This document shows, piece by piece, positions 16,438-28,100 of a stretch of DNA of 64,000 nt; the first letter of the stretch is position 1; the number at the start of each line of letters is the position of its first letter. Location of the stretch: contig JAJRQF010000120.1 of the NCBI GenBank assembly GCA_024280375.1, forward strand, positions 1 to 64,000. Reading direction: 5' to 3'. The position numbers and the translations under genes are program-made. The notes below the pieces were generated by a model. The model was not told the origin of the DNA, did no database searches, and was given only the letters and a program-made list of their open reading frames with translations. This DNA comes from Alphaproteobacteria bacterium (GTDB taxonomy: Bacteria; Pseudomonadota; Alphaproteobacteria; Rhizobiales; Rhizobiaceae).

Positions 16438-17574
16438 ATGGACATTTCAGAGTTTCAGGCAGGCGAGTTTGAGGATTGCTATGAATACAAGGCGTTCCTG
16501 CCGACCCGCATTTGCCATGAATGGGTTAGCAGCGATGCCGAACTGACTGATCTGTTAGGTCGCGCGGACAGGGCCTTGGGGGAATTGAACGCCTTTGCCG
16601 CGCTGATCCCCGATATTGATTTCTTCATTGCCATGTATGTGGCCAAGGAAGCCACACAATCCAGCCGGATCGAAGGCACCCAGACCAACATTGAGGATGC
16701 GTTCAAAGATATAGGCGATCTGGATGCCGAGGCGATTGATGATTGGGGTGAGGTGCAAAATTATATTCGTGCAATAAACGAGGCAATCGCGGCATTGGAA
16801 ACATTGCCTCTGTCAAACCGTTTGTTGCGTCAAACCCACACCACATTGATGGATGGGGTGCGCGGCGAGCATAAAATGCCCGGCGAATTCCGTAGCAGCC
16901 AAAACTGGATCGGGGTTAGCCTGAAAAATGCGATATTTGTGCCGCCGCATCATGAACATGTCCCCGATTTGATGAGTGATCTGGAGCGATTTTTGCACAC
17001 TGACGATATTCATGTCCACCCATTGTTACGCATTGCGATCGCCCATTACCAGTTTGAAACCATCCACCCGTTTCTCGATGGAAACGGCAGATTGGGGCGG
17101 TTGATGATTTCGCTCTATCTGGCAGCCGAAGGGCTGTTGGCCAAACCGGCACTGTATCTGTCAGATTATTTTGAGCGTAATAAAACCGCCTATGTGGATC
17201 ATTTAATGGCGGTGCGACAAGGCAATCATCTGCGCGCTTGGCTGGTGTTTTTTCTGCACGGGATAGAAGAAACAGCACGCAGTTCTGCCAATGCCTTTCG
17301 GGCCATCTTGGACTTAAAGGGCGGAATCGAGCGCGATGTCTTACCCCGATTCAGCGCGCGGCGTCAGGATAATGCCCAAGCCGTGATGCGCTTTCTTTAT
17401 GGCCAGCCGATTGTGGATATAAAGGCTGTAGCGAGATTGACCGACAGCACCGCCAACACCGCATCGGCCTTGATTTCCGATCTTGTCGATCATGGGATTT
17501 TGTCCGAAATGACGGGTCAACGCCGCAATCGTTTATTTGTTTTTCGAGATTATATCGCTCTTTTCAGAAGGTAA
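16438..17574 (+). CDS. Fic family protein with N-terminal inhibitory motif
   Basis: This 378-aa Fic protein contains HPFLDGNGRLGR at about residues 209-220, the full active-site motif for AMP transfer to a protein hydroxyl. Earlier, SSRIEGT (about 75-81) matches the S-x-x-x-E-G inhibitory helix of self-inhibited Fic proteins. A C-terminal winged-helix-like part (ARLTDSTANTASALISDLVDHGIL) may bind DNA. This architecture is common among Fic proteins near restriction systems. It is followed after 5 bp by the helicase, so it is part of that operon; its role there is unknown. Confidence 0.88.
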   Translation: MDISEFQAGEFEDCYEYKAFLPTRICHEWVSSDAELTDLLGRADRALGELNAFAALIPDIDFFIAMYVAKEATQSSRIEGTQTNIEDAFKDIGDLDAEAIDDWGEVQNYIRAINEAIAALETLPLSNRLLRQTHTTLMDGVRGEHKMPGEFRSSQNWIGVSLKNAIFVPPHHEHVPDLMSDLERFLHTDDIHVHPLLRIAIAHYQFETIHPFLDGNGRLGRLMISLYLAAEGLLAKPALYLSDYFERNKTAYVDHLMAVRQGNHLRAWLVFFLHGIEETARSSANAFRAILDLKGGIERDVLPRFSARRQDNAQAVMRFLYGQPIVDIKAVARLTDSTANTASALISDLVDHGILSEMTGQRRNRLFVFRDYIALFRR

Positions 17575-17579
17575 ATTTC

Positions 17580-19637
17580 ATGACCTCTGCCAAAACCGTT
17601 CCTTCCGTTTCCGTTACCTATGCTCGAACGGGTGCATCGACCAAATCCAATGAATTTGGCATGCGGGCAATGCAGGAGCGCGCCTTTGAAAAGCGCGGTG
17701 AGCAATATCTGCTGATCAAATCACCTCCGGCATCGGGTAAATCGCGCGCGTTGATGTTTATCGCGCTCGACAAGCTGCACAATCAGAAATTGCAGCAGGC
17801 GATAATCGTAGTGCCAGAAAAAGCTATTGGCGGCAGTTTTGCCGATACGCCGTTGAGCGAATTTGGTTTTCATTGGGATTGGCAGGTTAAGCCGCAATGG
17901 AACCTGTGTAATGCGCCGGGTATTGATGAACCACGGGTGGCGAAGAGCAAGGTCAAGGCGCTGGCGGAGTTTTTGGCCAGTGATGATCGAACGATGGTTT
18001 GTACTCATGCGACATTCCGTTTTGCCATAGATGAACTTGGCATCGAGGCCTTTGACAACCGGTTGATTGCGGTTGATGAATTTCATCATGTTAGCGCCAA
18101 TCCGGAAAACAAGCTGGGCGCTCATCTTGGTGACTTGATCGCGCGGGATAAGATTCACCTGGTGGCCATGACCGGCTCTTATTTTCGCGGTGATGCGGAG
18201 CCGGTGTTGATGCCGGAGGATGAGGCAAAGTTTGAAACGGTGACCTACACCTATTACGAACAACTCAACGGTTATGACTATTTGAAATCACTGGATATTG
18301 GCTATTATTTCTATTCCGGCGGGTATCAAACGGCCATTCTCGATGTGCTGGACCCGGCAAAGAAAACCATCATTCATATTCCAAATGTCAATTCGCGCGA
18401 AAGCACCAAGGATAAAATCAAGGAAGTTGATCATATCATTGATGAGCTTGGAACCTGGAAGGGCATGGATGAGAAAACCGGCTTTCATCTGGTGGAACTG
18501 GCTGATGGCCGGACCATCAAAATCGCTGATCTGGTGGATGATGATGCCAAGCGCGAAAAGGTTGCCAATGCGTTGAAAGACCCTGCCGCCAACGAGAACC
18601 GCGATTATGTGGACATCATCATTGCGCTGGGCATGGCAAAAGAGGGCTTTGATTGGATTTGGTGTGAACATGCGCTGACCATCGGTTATCGCAGCAGCCT
18701 GACTGAAATCATCCAGATTATCGGACGCGCCACCCGTGATGCGCCAGGAAAGACGAGTGCACGGTTTACCAATCTGATTGCTGAACCGGATGCTAGCGAA
18801 GATCTTGTGGTCGATGCGGTCAACGATACGCTCAAGGCCATTGCAGCCAGCTTGTTGATGGAACAGGTGCTTGCACCCCGGTTCAATTTCACGCCGAAAA
18901 ACCGAGGGCAACAGGAAGATTATGATTATGGCGAGGCCGGTTATCAGGAGGGTGAGAACAATGTTGGTTTCAATGATAAAACAAGCCAGTTTCATCTTGA
19001 AATAAAAGGGCTGGTTGAACCGGAAAGCGCAGAGGCAAGCCGTATCTGCACCGAGGATATCAATGAGGTAATCACCGCCTTTGTGCAGGATAAACAGGCG
19101 GTTGAACGCGGCATATTTGATGAAGAGGTTGTACCGGAAGAGCTGACACAGGTTCGAATGGGGAAGATTGTCAAAGACAAATACCCTGATTTGAGTGAGG
19201 CTGATCATGAGGCGATCAGGCAGCGCGCTGTTGCGGCTTTAAACCTGACACAGAAGCTAATGCCGCACATCTCCGGAAGTGGTGACGATGAGGCAAAAGC
19301 AAATACGGCCTTGATTCAAGGAGTGCGGAAATTCAGGATGGATGTGCGCGATCTTGATATCGACCTGATTGACCGCATCAACCCTTTTCAACAGGCCTAT
19401 GCAGTACTTGCCGCCTCTATGGATGAGAAAACCTTGAAGCAGGTGGCGGCCGCTATTGCCAACAAGCGGATAAATCTTTCACTTGAGGAAGCCCGCGAGC
19501 TAACTTTGCGGGCGTTAAAATTCAAAAACGAACGTGGTCGATTGCCGGAACTTACATCGCAGGATGCATGGGAAAGAAAAATGGCCGAAGGTATCGCTTT
19601 CCTTGCTCGCAAGACCACCGAGGATTCTGATGACTGA
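17580..19637 (+). CDS. DEAD/DEAH-type superfamily 2 helicase
   Basis: This 685-aa protein has a Walker A motif in SPPASGKSRA (about residues 43-52), a DEFHHV Walker B motif (about 163-168), AMTGS as motif III, and QIIGRATRDA as motif VI (about 380-389). These give a complete SF2 ATPase of the kind found in restriction and related defence systems, where it translocates DNA. The C-terminal ~300 residues are helical and unassigned. The gene overlaps the GIY-YIG gene by 8 bp, implying coupled translation and a joint complex. Confidence 0.85.
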   Translation: MTSAKTVPSVSVTYARTGASTKSNEFGMRAMQERAFEKRGEQYLLIKSPPASGKSRALMFIALDKLHNQKLQQAIIVVPEKAIGGSFADTPLSEFGFHWDWQVKPQWNLCNAPGIDEPRVAKSKVKALAEFLASDDRTMVCTHATFRFAIDELGIEAFDNRLIAVDEFHHVSANPENKLGAHLGDLIARDKIHLVAMTGSYFRGDAEPVLMPEDEAKFETVTYTYYEQLNGYDYLKSLDIGYYFYSGGYQTAILDVLDPAKKTIIHIPNVNSRESTKDKIKEVDHIIDELGTWKGMDEKTGFHLVELADGRTIKIADLVDDDAKREKVANALKDPAANENRDYVDIIIALGMAKEGFDWIWCEHALTIGYRSSLTEIIQIIGRATRDAPGKTSARFTNLIAEPDASEDLVVDAVNDTLKAIAASLLMEQVLAPRFNFTPKNRGQQEDYDYGEAGYQEGENNVGFNDKTSQFHLEIKGLVEPESAEASRICTEDINEVITAFVQDKQAVERGIFDEEVVPEELTQVRMGKIVKDKYPDLSEADHEAIRQRAVAALNLTQKLMPHISGSGDDEAKANTALIQGVRKFRMDVRDLDIDLIDRINPFQQAYAVLAASMDEKTLKQVAAAIANKRINLSLEEARELTLRALKFKNERGRLPELTSQDAWERKMAEGIAFLARKTTEDSDD

Positions 19638-20829
19638 ACTTTCCGATAAGGAATTGCTTGCCGCACTTGGGATCTCAACCGAAGCAAAGAAGCAGGCTGT
19701 TCATACACCAAAAGAAGCGCGAATTATCGCGGGTTTTGAAGAAATTCAGAAATTTGTTGAAGAGCACGGCCGCTTGCCAAAGCATGGTGAAGACAATGAT
19801 ATTTTTGAGCGATTATATGCCGTTCGATTGGATAGACTGCGCGCGCAAAAGGAATGCCGAGAATTGCTTGTAGAACTGGACGAGGGAGCTCTTTTGGATG
19901 GAGCAACTGCACTTGATACAGGTGAGGTCAGCGATCTTGATGATGCTGCTTTGCTGGCCGAACTAGGTGTTGGGTCGGACAAAGAAGATGATATTACCAA
20001 ACTAAAGCATGTAAGACCTCGTTCAGAAGTTCGAGCAGCAGAAGAAATTGCCAATCGCACCAAATGTTCAGATTTTGAAACCTTCAAGCCATTGTTCAAA
20101 CTAATTCAACAGGAATTGGGTGATGGCGTGAGGGAAACGCGTAAATTTGTCCGGGATGCTGGGTTTCAAAAGGCCGATATCGAAAAAGGGCAATTCTTCA
20201 TTCTGGGTGGCCAAACCGTGTATGTGGCAGAAGTCGGTGAAACTATTAAAGCACCCAATGGCGACAAGGATGCCCGCCTGCGGCTGATTTATGACAATGG
20301 TACAGAAAGCAACATATTGCTGCGTTCGCTGCAGCGTGCATTGTACAAGGATGAGTTGGGTCGCAGAATATCTGAACCGGCGGCGGGGCCACTCTTTGGT
20401 AGCGAAAGCAGCGACGAAGACAGTGAAAGTGGCACGATCTATGTTTTGCGGAGCAAGTCGGACCACCCAACCATTGCGGCAAATCGAGATATTATTCACA
20501 AGATTGGTGTCACTGGTGGCGATGTCGAAAAGCGCATCGGTAATGCGAAGATCGATCCAACCTTTTTGTTGGCGGATGTTGAGATTATTGCGGAGTACAA
20601 ATTATATAATATCAACCGTACCAAACTGGAAAGCCTCATTCATCGGTTCTTTTCTGCGGTTCGGCTTGATTTGGAAATCGAAGACCGGTTTGGTCACCCG
20701 GTAAAGCCAAGGGAATGGTTCGTTGTGCCTTTATCAGCAATCGATGAGGCTGTTGCACGGCTGCAAGACAAGTCGCTCACCCAATATGCCTATGATACTG
20801 AAACCGCGATGCTGGTGAAGCTGGAGTAG
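19630..20829 (+). CDS. GIY-YIG family nuclease
   Basis: This 399-aa protein starts at the ATG at 19630, inside the end of the helicase gene. The C-terminal ~120 residues resemble the T5orf172/Mug113 branch of GIY-YIG nucleases: TIYVLRSKSD, then HKIGVTGGDVEKRIGNA, and a late ESLIHRFF with the glutamate expected to bind metal. The N-terminal half (SDKELLAALG repeated in similar form as DDAALLAELG) is helical and probably mediates partner or DNA contacts. It is the likely cleavage subunit of the methyltransferase-helicase set. Confidence 0.8.
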   Translation: MTELSDKELLAALGISTEAKKQAVHTPKEARIIAGFEEIQKFVEEHGRLPKHGEDNDIFERLYAVRLDRLRAQKECRELLVELDEGALLDGATALDTGEVSDLDDAALLAELGVGSDKEDDITKLKHVRPRSEVRAAEEIANRTKCSDFETFKPLFKLIQQELGDGVRETRKFVRDAGFQKADIEKGQFFILGGQTVYVAEVGETIKAPNGDKDARLRLIYDNGTESNILLRSLQRALYKDELGRRISEPAAGPLFGSESSDEDSESGTIYVLRSKSDHPTIAANRDIIHKIGVTGGDVEKRIGNAKIDPTFLLADVEIIAEYKLYNINRTKLESLIHRFFSAVRLDLEIEDRFGHPVKPREWFVVPLSAIDEAVARLQDKSLTQYAYDTETAMLVKLE

Positions 20830-20866
20830 TGGTTGTTTTCTGCAAATTGTAGCTGCCAAATGAGCG

Positions 20867-21616
20867 TTAGCATAAGGCAGCAATTAATCTGCAGCCTGGG
20901 AAATTTGAGCAACCGACAAACGCACCATATTTACCGTTTCGATTTACTAAGTGACCGTTGCAATTTTCTATCGGGCAATCAGTATCGAAATTTAGCTCAA
21001 GATTGGAGTTGGCCCGCTTCTTTCGATAGTTCTGTTTCTTGAACTCCCATGGACGAACATTGTTTTTGAAAGACCAAATCCCTCTTTTATTCCGACGAGC
21101 ATCGTCCAGCGCTTCAAAATATCGTTCGTCTGGTCCATAGCGTTCAAGTACCCATGCCCAACCATTTAAGACCATTTCCAACTCGATGTTTCTGGTAACT
21201 ATTAAGGGTCCCCCATTTGTCTGCATTTGGTGGAGGTGGCTTGACGCAGTCTTAAATTCACAAGAAGAGTATTTTTGCGTTAGATAAGGAATGCAAACTA
21301 TCCGTCCGTGCCGATCAAGTGATCCGCCAGTATCCATCTTTGTCAGCACAACGAGTTTTAACCATTGATTGGTGATGAGAGAAGAAAGGAAGCTTTTAGC
21401 TTCATAACCACCGGGCTGTCCTAATTCTGGTGCGTCTATGAAGCCAAATCGGATGCTGGCTTCGAGCTCTGAATTGTCTTTCGGATTGCGGGTTAGTTCA
21501 TACGTTTTGACTTTGGTTAGAAAACCGCCACCATCAAAGACTTTTTGAACCGGCACTTCAATTGTAGCAGCTTCAGGAGTTTTTGGTGCAATTTTTACAG
21601 TGCCGTCTTCATTCAT
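20867..21616 (-). CDS. Staphylococcal-nuclease-like protein with zinc ribbon
   Basis: This 249-aa protein joins two recognisable parts. Residues ~20-190 are SNase-like: GFIDAPELGQPGGYEAKSFL, a DRHGR segment (the catalytic arginine region) and LNGWAWV followed by ALDDARRNKRGIW. Residues ~213-248 form a topoisomerase-type C4 zinc ribbon with four cysteines (CPIENC...CSNFPGC). No signal peptide is seen, so it acts in the cytoplasm. It converges with the GIY-YIG gene (37 bp apart) and diverges from the giant NTPase. A role in degrading foreign nucleic acid is plausible but unproven. Confidence 0.82.
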   Translation of the reverse strand: MNEDGTVKIAPKTPEAATIEVPVQKVFDGGGFLTKVKTYELTRNPKDNSELEASIRFGFIDAPELGQPGGYEAKSFLSSLITNQWLKLVVLTKMDTGGSLDRHGRIVCIPYLTQKYSSCEFKTASSHLHQMQTNGGPLIVTRNIELEMVLNGWAWVLERYGPDERYFEALDDARRNKRGIWSFKNNVRPWEFKKQNYRKKRANSNLELNFDTDCPIENCNGHLVNRNGKYGAFVGCSNFPGCRLIAALC

Positions 21617-22153
21617 GATGCAAATTAATAAGCCAAATGCGAATGGTGCGTACTTGTTTCAATCATGTTCGATGCTGTGTTCAACGAACATGATATGTCC
21701 AGAGTGTAACAATATCCACAATTCACTATTTTATTCCAAAACGGTAGGGAGCGCATTGTATTCTCGTGCTCATAGGACACGCTAGGTGTATTGCCATACA
21801 GAGAGGATGTAAGCTGCAGAATTGTCCATGTAATTATCTCTGCGACATTATGAGTTCATGCTATGAGTGTTTTTGTCTGCAGAGTATTTTGTATAGAACC
21901 AATGTATTCGATGAAAACATTTATTTTACGGTAAATATCGATGGGAATCAAAAAGCCTAACTTTAAAGAATATATTAACGAGTATAACTCGCAAGACTTT
22001 GATATCATAACTTAGTTTTAAAAATTGGCCTACCAACGCATAAAATTTCCGGTGATCAGATAAAACAATTTGTTAGTTGGTGAAAATATCACTTCACAAC
22101 CGAGTAAATATCTACAAGTATTTGTAGATATTTTATTCAATTTGGCGGGAAAT
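21617..22153. other. Divergent intergenic region before the giant NTPase gene
   Basis: About 540 AT-rich bp separate the divergent nuclease and NTPase genes and must contain both promoters. Apart from the inverted repeat at 21662-21694 I see no structured feature. Short ORFs here lack ribosome sites and recognisable protein composition. Confidence 0.4.
21662..21694. promoter_or_regulatory. Perfect 10-bp inverted repeat, possible operator
   Basis: ATCATGTTCG (21662-21671) and CGAACATGAT (21685-21694) are exact reverse complements 13 bp apart, 46 bp upstream of the nuclease start on its promoter side. The position suggests a regulator site. A LexA role was considered, but the GTTC spacing does not fit the alphaproteobacterial box. 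Confidence 0.45.
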
Positions 22154-25100
22154 ATGAATTATCGGCAGTTTCGTAATCGATTTCGTTTTATACCATTCGG
22201 TAAATTTTCAATTTCTGGCAGAGGGAAAAGCCCCTTTAATCAGGTTTATGTTGGTCGAGGGAAGGAGCGGGCGGCCTTTATTGAGCTGTTGACAAATCAG
22301 GAGCAATTTGGCGCCTTTCTGGTTTCAGGTCGAAGAGGAAGCGGTAAAACCAGTTTTGTGGAATATGCTCTTTCAGAATATGAAAAGAGTTCGTTCCATA
22401 GGTTTATTAGATTTGCCAGGAACAGTAGTGTTCAGGATTTTCTTATTGCTGTATTTCTTGGCGTGTTTGTTTCTACTCTGGCTGTCATATTAGCAGAAAC
22501 CAATGAGCTTCTGGCCCAGAATGCGTATCTTTCGTTGGGTGGAACAAGGCGTCCATTCAGTAATTTGACCTGGACTTGGATACCCTTAATATTTTTAATT
22601 GCACCAACGGCATGGCTGTTGATGTTTGCAATCAAAGGCTATCTAGCGGCCATGTTGACTTCGAAAAATAACGCGATGAAGCGGGTGGGTAAATTTATTG
22701 CGTGGTCGGTTTGTATAATTTTTTTTCTATCGTACTTTTCTGGTGCTGTTGATGTTTGGTTATTGCCTGCGGGTATTGGTGAGCATTCTCCGTGGAAATG
22801 GATTAAAATAAATGGATTTTTTGGGCTGGTTGTTGCATTGATCTTTGTATATTTGGCAATCGCATCGTCAAATACAATTTTCAAGAATATTCCTAGAAAC
22901 AGAAAAAATGATGTTAGTCATTACATCAAACATTCAGTGATTCTGAAATTTATCTTATCTGCATTTATTTTTGTAATGTATGAATATTCGTATCAAGCTA
23001 TATTTACAGAGTTGTTCCCAAATAAATGGATTGGGAATTTATTGATTTTTTTTACATTCCTGTTTGTAATGTATACAGATTATATTATAAATTTAATTAG
23101 TGAAAATAGTGTTGATTCTATTGAATATGAGTCGTATTCAGGGGTTCATTTTGCTTTATATTTATTGTTATTTTTAATATTATCGGCGTTATTATTATCA
23201 GGGTATGTTGTCAACGGCGAATCAAGTTATCTATACATGATTCCTTTAATTGTATATTTTGTTTTACTTATTATTCCATTTTTGTTTGTCTGTGCAAGAA
23301 AATTTTGTTTTCTGTATTTTAAGAAAAAACTTACAAACGGAACAGATGGAACCAGTTCTTCTTATTGGTATATTGATCGTCCGCCAATTGAATTAGCTCT
23401 GATTATTAAGTCGACCTTTCTAGTGGTGCTGTGGGTAACAATATCTTTTCCGCTCATAAAGCTGGGACTTGCCTATTTCGAGGGTGTCACCAATCCAGAG
23501 CTCTCGGTTTCTATGGCAAGCATGTTCACCATGGATGAACAGCATATTCCAGTAATTTTTCTATTTCTTACTACGGCATTTTACTTCGAATATGACTGGA
23601 TTGGTCGAACTATGCGGACCGAGCGACAAGATTCCACTATCGCCTCTCTTGGACGAAAAAGGGATCACTCACAAATTCACCAATTATGGCCCAATGGAAA
23701 GGGTGGAAATGAGTGGTTGGCAGATAGTGGAGAAAAGGTCTTTGAAGGCGAAAAACTACCCAACTGGATGGACCAATCTGATGGAAATATGTTGAATATA
23801 ACGAAGAAAGGGGGAGTACGGCTTTGGATGAAGCGCAGAAAGATTGCTCGTACCATTGAAAAGGCGTCGTTGTCATATTTATTTTATAATACCCGGGTGC
23901 CGGTTATCACTATTTGGATCAACCTCGGATTTGATGATCTAAAACATGCCCGTATCATTGAAGCGATGCTTGTGCAATTAAGGGAAAGATACCGAAATAA
24001 GTTTACTACTCTTTCTGGTCAGATTGGTCTTGCAACTTTTGTTGTTGCTATGCTGTTGGTGCTGGTTTTGACCAAGCACCTGGCTGCTACACTTTTTCAT
24101 GTGGGCTCGGTCAACCAGTTACCAGGTAAAGAAATTGTTAAACTGGCGAAAGATGAGAAAACGGGTATCCAATCAATCAGCTATTGCAGTTTTTTTGAAC
24201 GTAATCCTGAAGTATCCCCAGCGGTTAAAAGCGCCATTTGCGCGCTCCCATACAATGAGAGGTTATTTAGACTCCTTTATTCGCAGGTCTTTAGTCTTGG
24301 TATTGATTTTACTGCAATCACTCCAAATCCAAAAGGAGGGCTTGCGACAGAACGATTTGGAGAGCTGAAAAATGAACCTTCTGCAACAAAGGCAGAATTT
24401 ATTTGTCTCAAGGGGACGGCGTCTTCTCCAAATGGAATTTATTGTTCAGCACCTCTCGCCAGCAGAATTCTGTTCGATCAGATTTTGGACCGAAATCTTG
24501 GGTTGCCAGTGATTTCCGGATTGTCCGGCGATATGACAAATCGGGAAGTGATTTTTAACCCGATAAAGCGAGAACGTAATAAATTTGAACAACCTCGCGG
24601 TAGTCCAATTCAAGACTGCTCGTCTGGGAATCGTTGCCAGTTTACCGAATTCGATAAATATGCGTTTCCCACCCTACGGGTATACCATATTCTTTTGTTC
24701 TTCATTGTCATTGCTGCCCTCCGATTCATAAACAGTATTTTCCATGTGTTGCCCTATCGCGAACGCATTGCGGAAATGACGCGGTTAATCGGCCTCATCA
24801 GGGGACGGATTACATACACCAACAGCGACCTGCCTAGCGCCGGATGGATACAACGGTTACTTGGGCTTCGCCGTCGCGACGAAACTATTGAAACCAATCC
24901 TGATCCGAGAATTGTCGAACAAAGTTTTATTGATCTGCTAAAAAAAATTACCGTCGGCGAACGAGAGGCCAAGCATCGGTTCTGGACCATGTTGGAAGCC
25001 AAACCTGAAATTATGTTTGTTTTTGATGAAATGGACAAATTATCGGGAAAAGTTGATGCGGAAGTCTCTCGATCTGATGAAGTGCTATCGATTGTTGAGG

Positions 25101-28100
25101 AAAATACCCAGGAACGCCAGCGGTCACTTCAATTACATCGACTGCTTTCAGATATGAAACGATTAGTCAGTTCTGATGCGGCACGCTTCATTTTCATTGG
25201 TGGTCGGCTCTATCATGATGAATGGTTGGCAGATCAGGCTAACCGTGCCCCTCTATTAAATTCTATCTTTACTGGGCAAATCTATTTACCATCATTGCTG
25301 ACTGACCGCGAACACGCTTATGGGAGGTTCAATGACAGGATCGCAGAGTTTCTGTTATTGATGTACCGCAATGCGCGGCACCGGTTTGAATACTGGCGGC
25401 AATTGCGGAAATCTCCGGCATTTTTTGGTTCCCTCGAGCTGGATGAACCAACCTACAAGCAATCCATCTTGCCTTATTCTGGGCATCCAAGGCGATTGGC
25501 TGCGATGGCCCATCACGTCAACTTGCGGATTTATGATGAAGGTGGCGATTTCTATCATTTTGCCAAACACGATCAAAAACCAGGTGACCATCCTCCCAAA
25601 CTCGCTCTTGGTGAGCAAGAAACACTTGAACAATTGCTGAATTTCCTGACCTATCGTAGTGCTGGCAATCCGAAAAAACTGAAGGAAATGTTGCAATCAT
25701 TAATTCTTCCAAGTTCCAAAGCATTTGCGTTGCCACGGTATCCGGTTGAGGACCAGATTGAAGCGCGCTGGAACAAGGTCGAACATCATCACGACGTTAT
25801 TTTACTTGATGACCATACCATTTATCGGATGCAGTTCATTGATATTCTTTATCGGCATCTTTCTGAACATCTTGAAAGCCGTATTCTTGAACGTGATGAC
25901 AAAGTTGCTATGTCGTTATTTTATTTAATGGATTTTTTGATGAAGTTCCATAACCGCGGGTTCTCATGGACCAATCTTCAGCGCGTTGATGAACTGTCTC
26001 ATATTCACCGGGCTCCAGACTTGAAATCAATGATGGGTCTTCTGGTTGAGGTGTCTTCTGAACGTTTCCTCCACCGAGTGCTGAATGGCGTTTATTCATT
26101 TCGTTTTCGCAGTGATTTCTCTCGGGAGATCGATTATCTCTCACGAATATCAAAAGAAGAAATGGCAGCGCTAAATTTTACACTTGACGAATCGCAAAGC
26201 CTAAAAGGCCTATATGAAAAAACCATGCAAACTGGCATGCGCGAGAATGTCGATACTATTTCTGGGTTGGGCGAGCTTTATGAGTATGATCAGGAATTCG
26301 AGGTTGCCCGTAACTACTATCGCCGGGCAATCTCTGTACTGGATGGATCTTTCCGTGAAAGTACCGGTGTAAAATTCTCAACTTCAGGTAAATTGCGAAA
26401 TCGTCAAACCAAAACAAGAAATTTCAACACCAAAACCATCCATCAAGAGATTGAACAACCAGGGGAAGCAGAGTGGTTGCCTTTGGGGTTTGTTCAGCAA
26501 AGTGCAGATTGCGATGAAACAGCTGCGTTAATCAAAGCAAATTTTTCTTGGGCGATCGCCCGGCTACGATTAATGCTGCAAATTGGTCACACGTATGAGC
26601 AGGAACAGAATTATGAGCGGGCGCTCGGTTCCTACATGCATAGCCATAGGTTTAGTCAGTCAGTATTACGAGCAACCGTGCTTTCTAAACCTCTAGAAGT
26701 TGACCCAAAATTATGGCTTGGCATGGAAAGAACGGTGACTGGTGAGAACTATTCAATTCTTTATCAAGCTAGCCTTGCGGCCGCATGGATATTTGAAAAG
26801 GATAACCAAGATATTGATGATTCAATTACCCATGCCGAACACACAGTTGGGTGGCTATATTCTCATAACAGCATATTATTTCGCGAACACTGGGAAGCGC
26901 TAACTAAGCCAAATGCCCAATTTGCTCCTGATAATTCATCAGTGATGCTGGTAGCTAGTGACATGCATGACCGAGTGGGAGACCTCTATTTCTACAAAGG
27001 CAAGCAATCTATGCGGGGATCGTCAAGAAAACCTTTGTTGGCTGATCGCAAAAATAAATCTCTACCATTCGGTTATTTGCTGCAAGCACACTATCACTAC
27101 GCTATGAGTATTTGGAATATTCGCAATTATTTAAATTTGCGGCATACAACGAGTGCCTACCGCACTAACATCTTGCAGGATTGTGATTACGAAGGAAGGC
27201 CAACTATTCGTGATGATGGATTGCTGCCTGATATGCTCCACAATAGCTTGGGCAACTCAATTACTGATATGTCTGAAGCCATTCTTGCTAGGACATCATT
27301 GAGTGGGTTAATTAAAGATTTTGCCAACGGTACAATGCAATTGGATCACTGTGATAACATAGATCAGATAGATGAAGCAGTTAATGAATATTCCTTAAAT
27401 CTTGGTGAGAGTGTTGCTCATTTTCTAAAAAAACTACCTCGAACCAAAATTGGTAAGGCAGATGATGCGTTGAATGGGTTCGATTTGTTTTCCTATAATG
27501 TGGGAATATCTGGTTATTCAAAACACCGTTCCCATTTAACTCCTGATTATTCACACCGCGATGAGAATGGTTCAATAATCAAAAGATATTGTGTAGCAAC
27601 TCAAATATTTGGTAATCGAATTGAAGCTGCGGATGCTCTATTGTGGTTAGGTATGCCAATTGATGGCAATAAAAATATAGGAAATTGGCCAGAGAATTCT
27701 GATACTTACGCCAAACAACGAACACTGGTATTTAAGCAGCTTACTTCCGATAAAGAACGACTCTTTGCCTATATATATTTTTCTTCTGTGGCTGCTGAAA
27801 GCTATAAATTGGGCGGCTATTCCATTGATGCGGCTAATGAATATCTATTGCAAGCCGAAACTGCCATCTCGGTTTTGTGGTCTATTCGCCAACTTCAATG
27901 TCTAAATGCTAACGGTAGTAATCAGACCAAGATAAAAGTTGAAAAATTACTATCGGGTGATGCAAAAGAAATAGATCCAGAAGAAATCCGTGCAGCCCAG
28001 TGTGTATTGGGAACTATGGCAATTAATGCTCTGCGAAAGGCCGCCAATCTTATTCAGATAAGCTATCGCCCCTCCGCTTCAAGAACTGGGCAGAACCATG

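Noticed and set aside
18288-19208. Minus-strand ORF (306 codons) opposite the helicase gene
   Set aside because: It lies wholly within a gene with helicase motifs on the other strand and shows no ribosome site or family likeness.
12527-20829. BREX or DISARM system
   Set aside because: No pglZ, brxC/brxL or drm-type genes are found; only a methyltransferase, helicase, Fic and GIY-YIG proteins are present.
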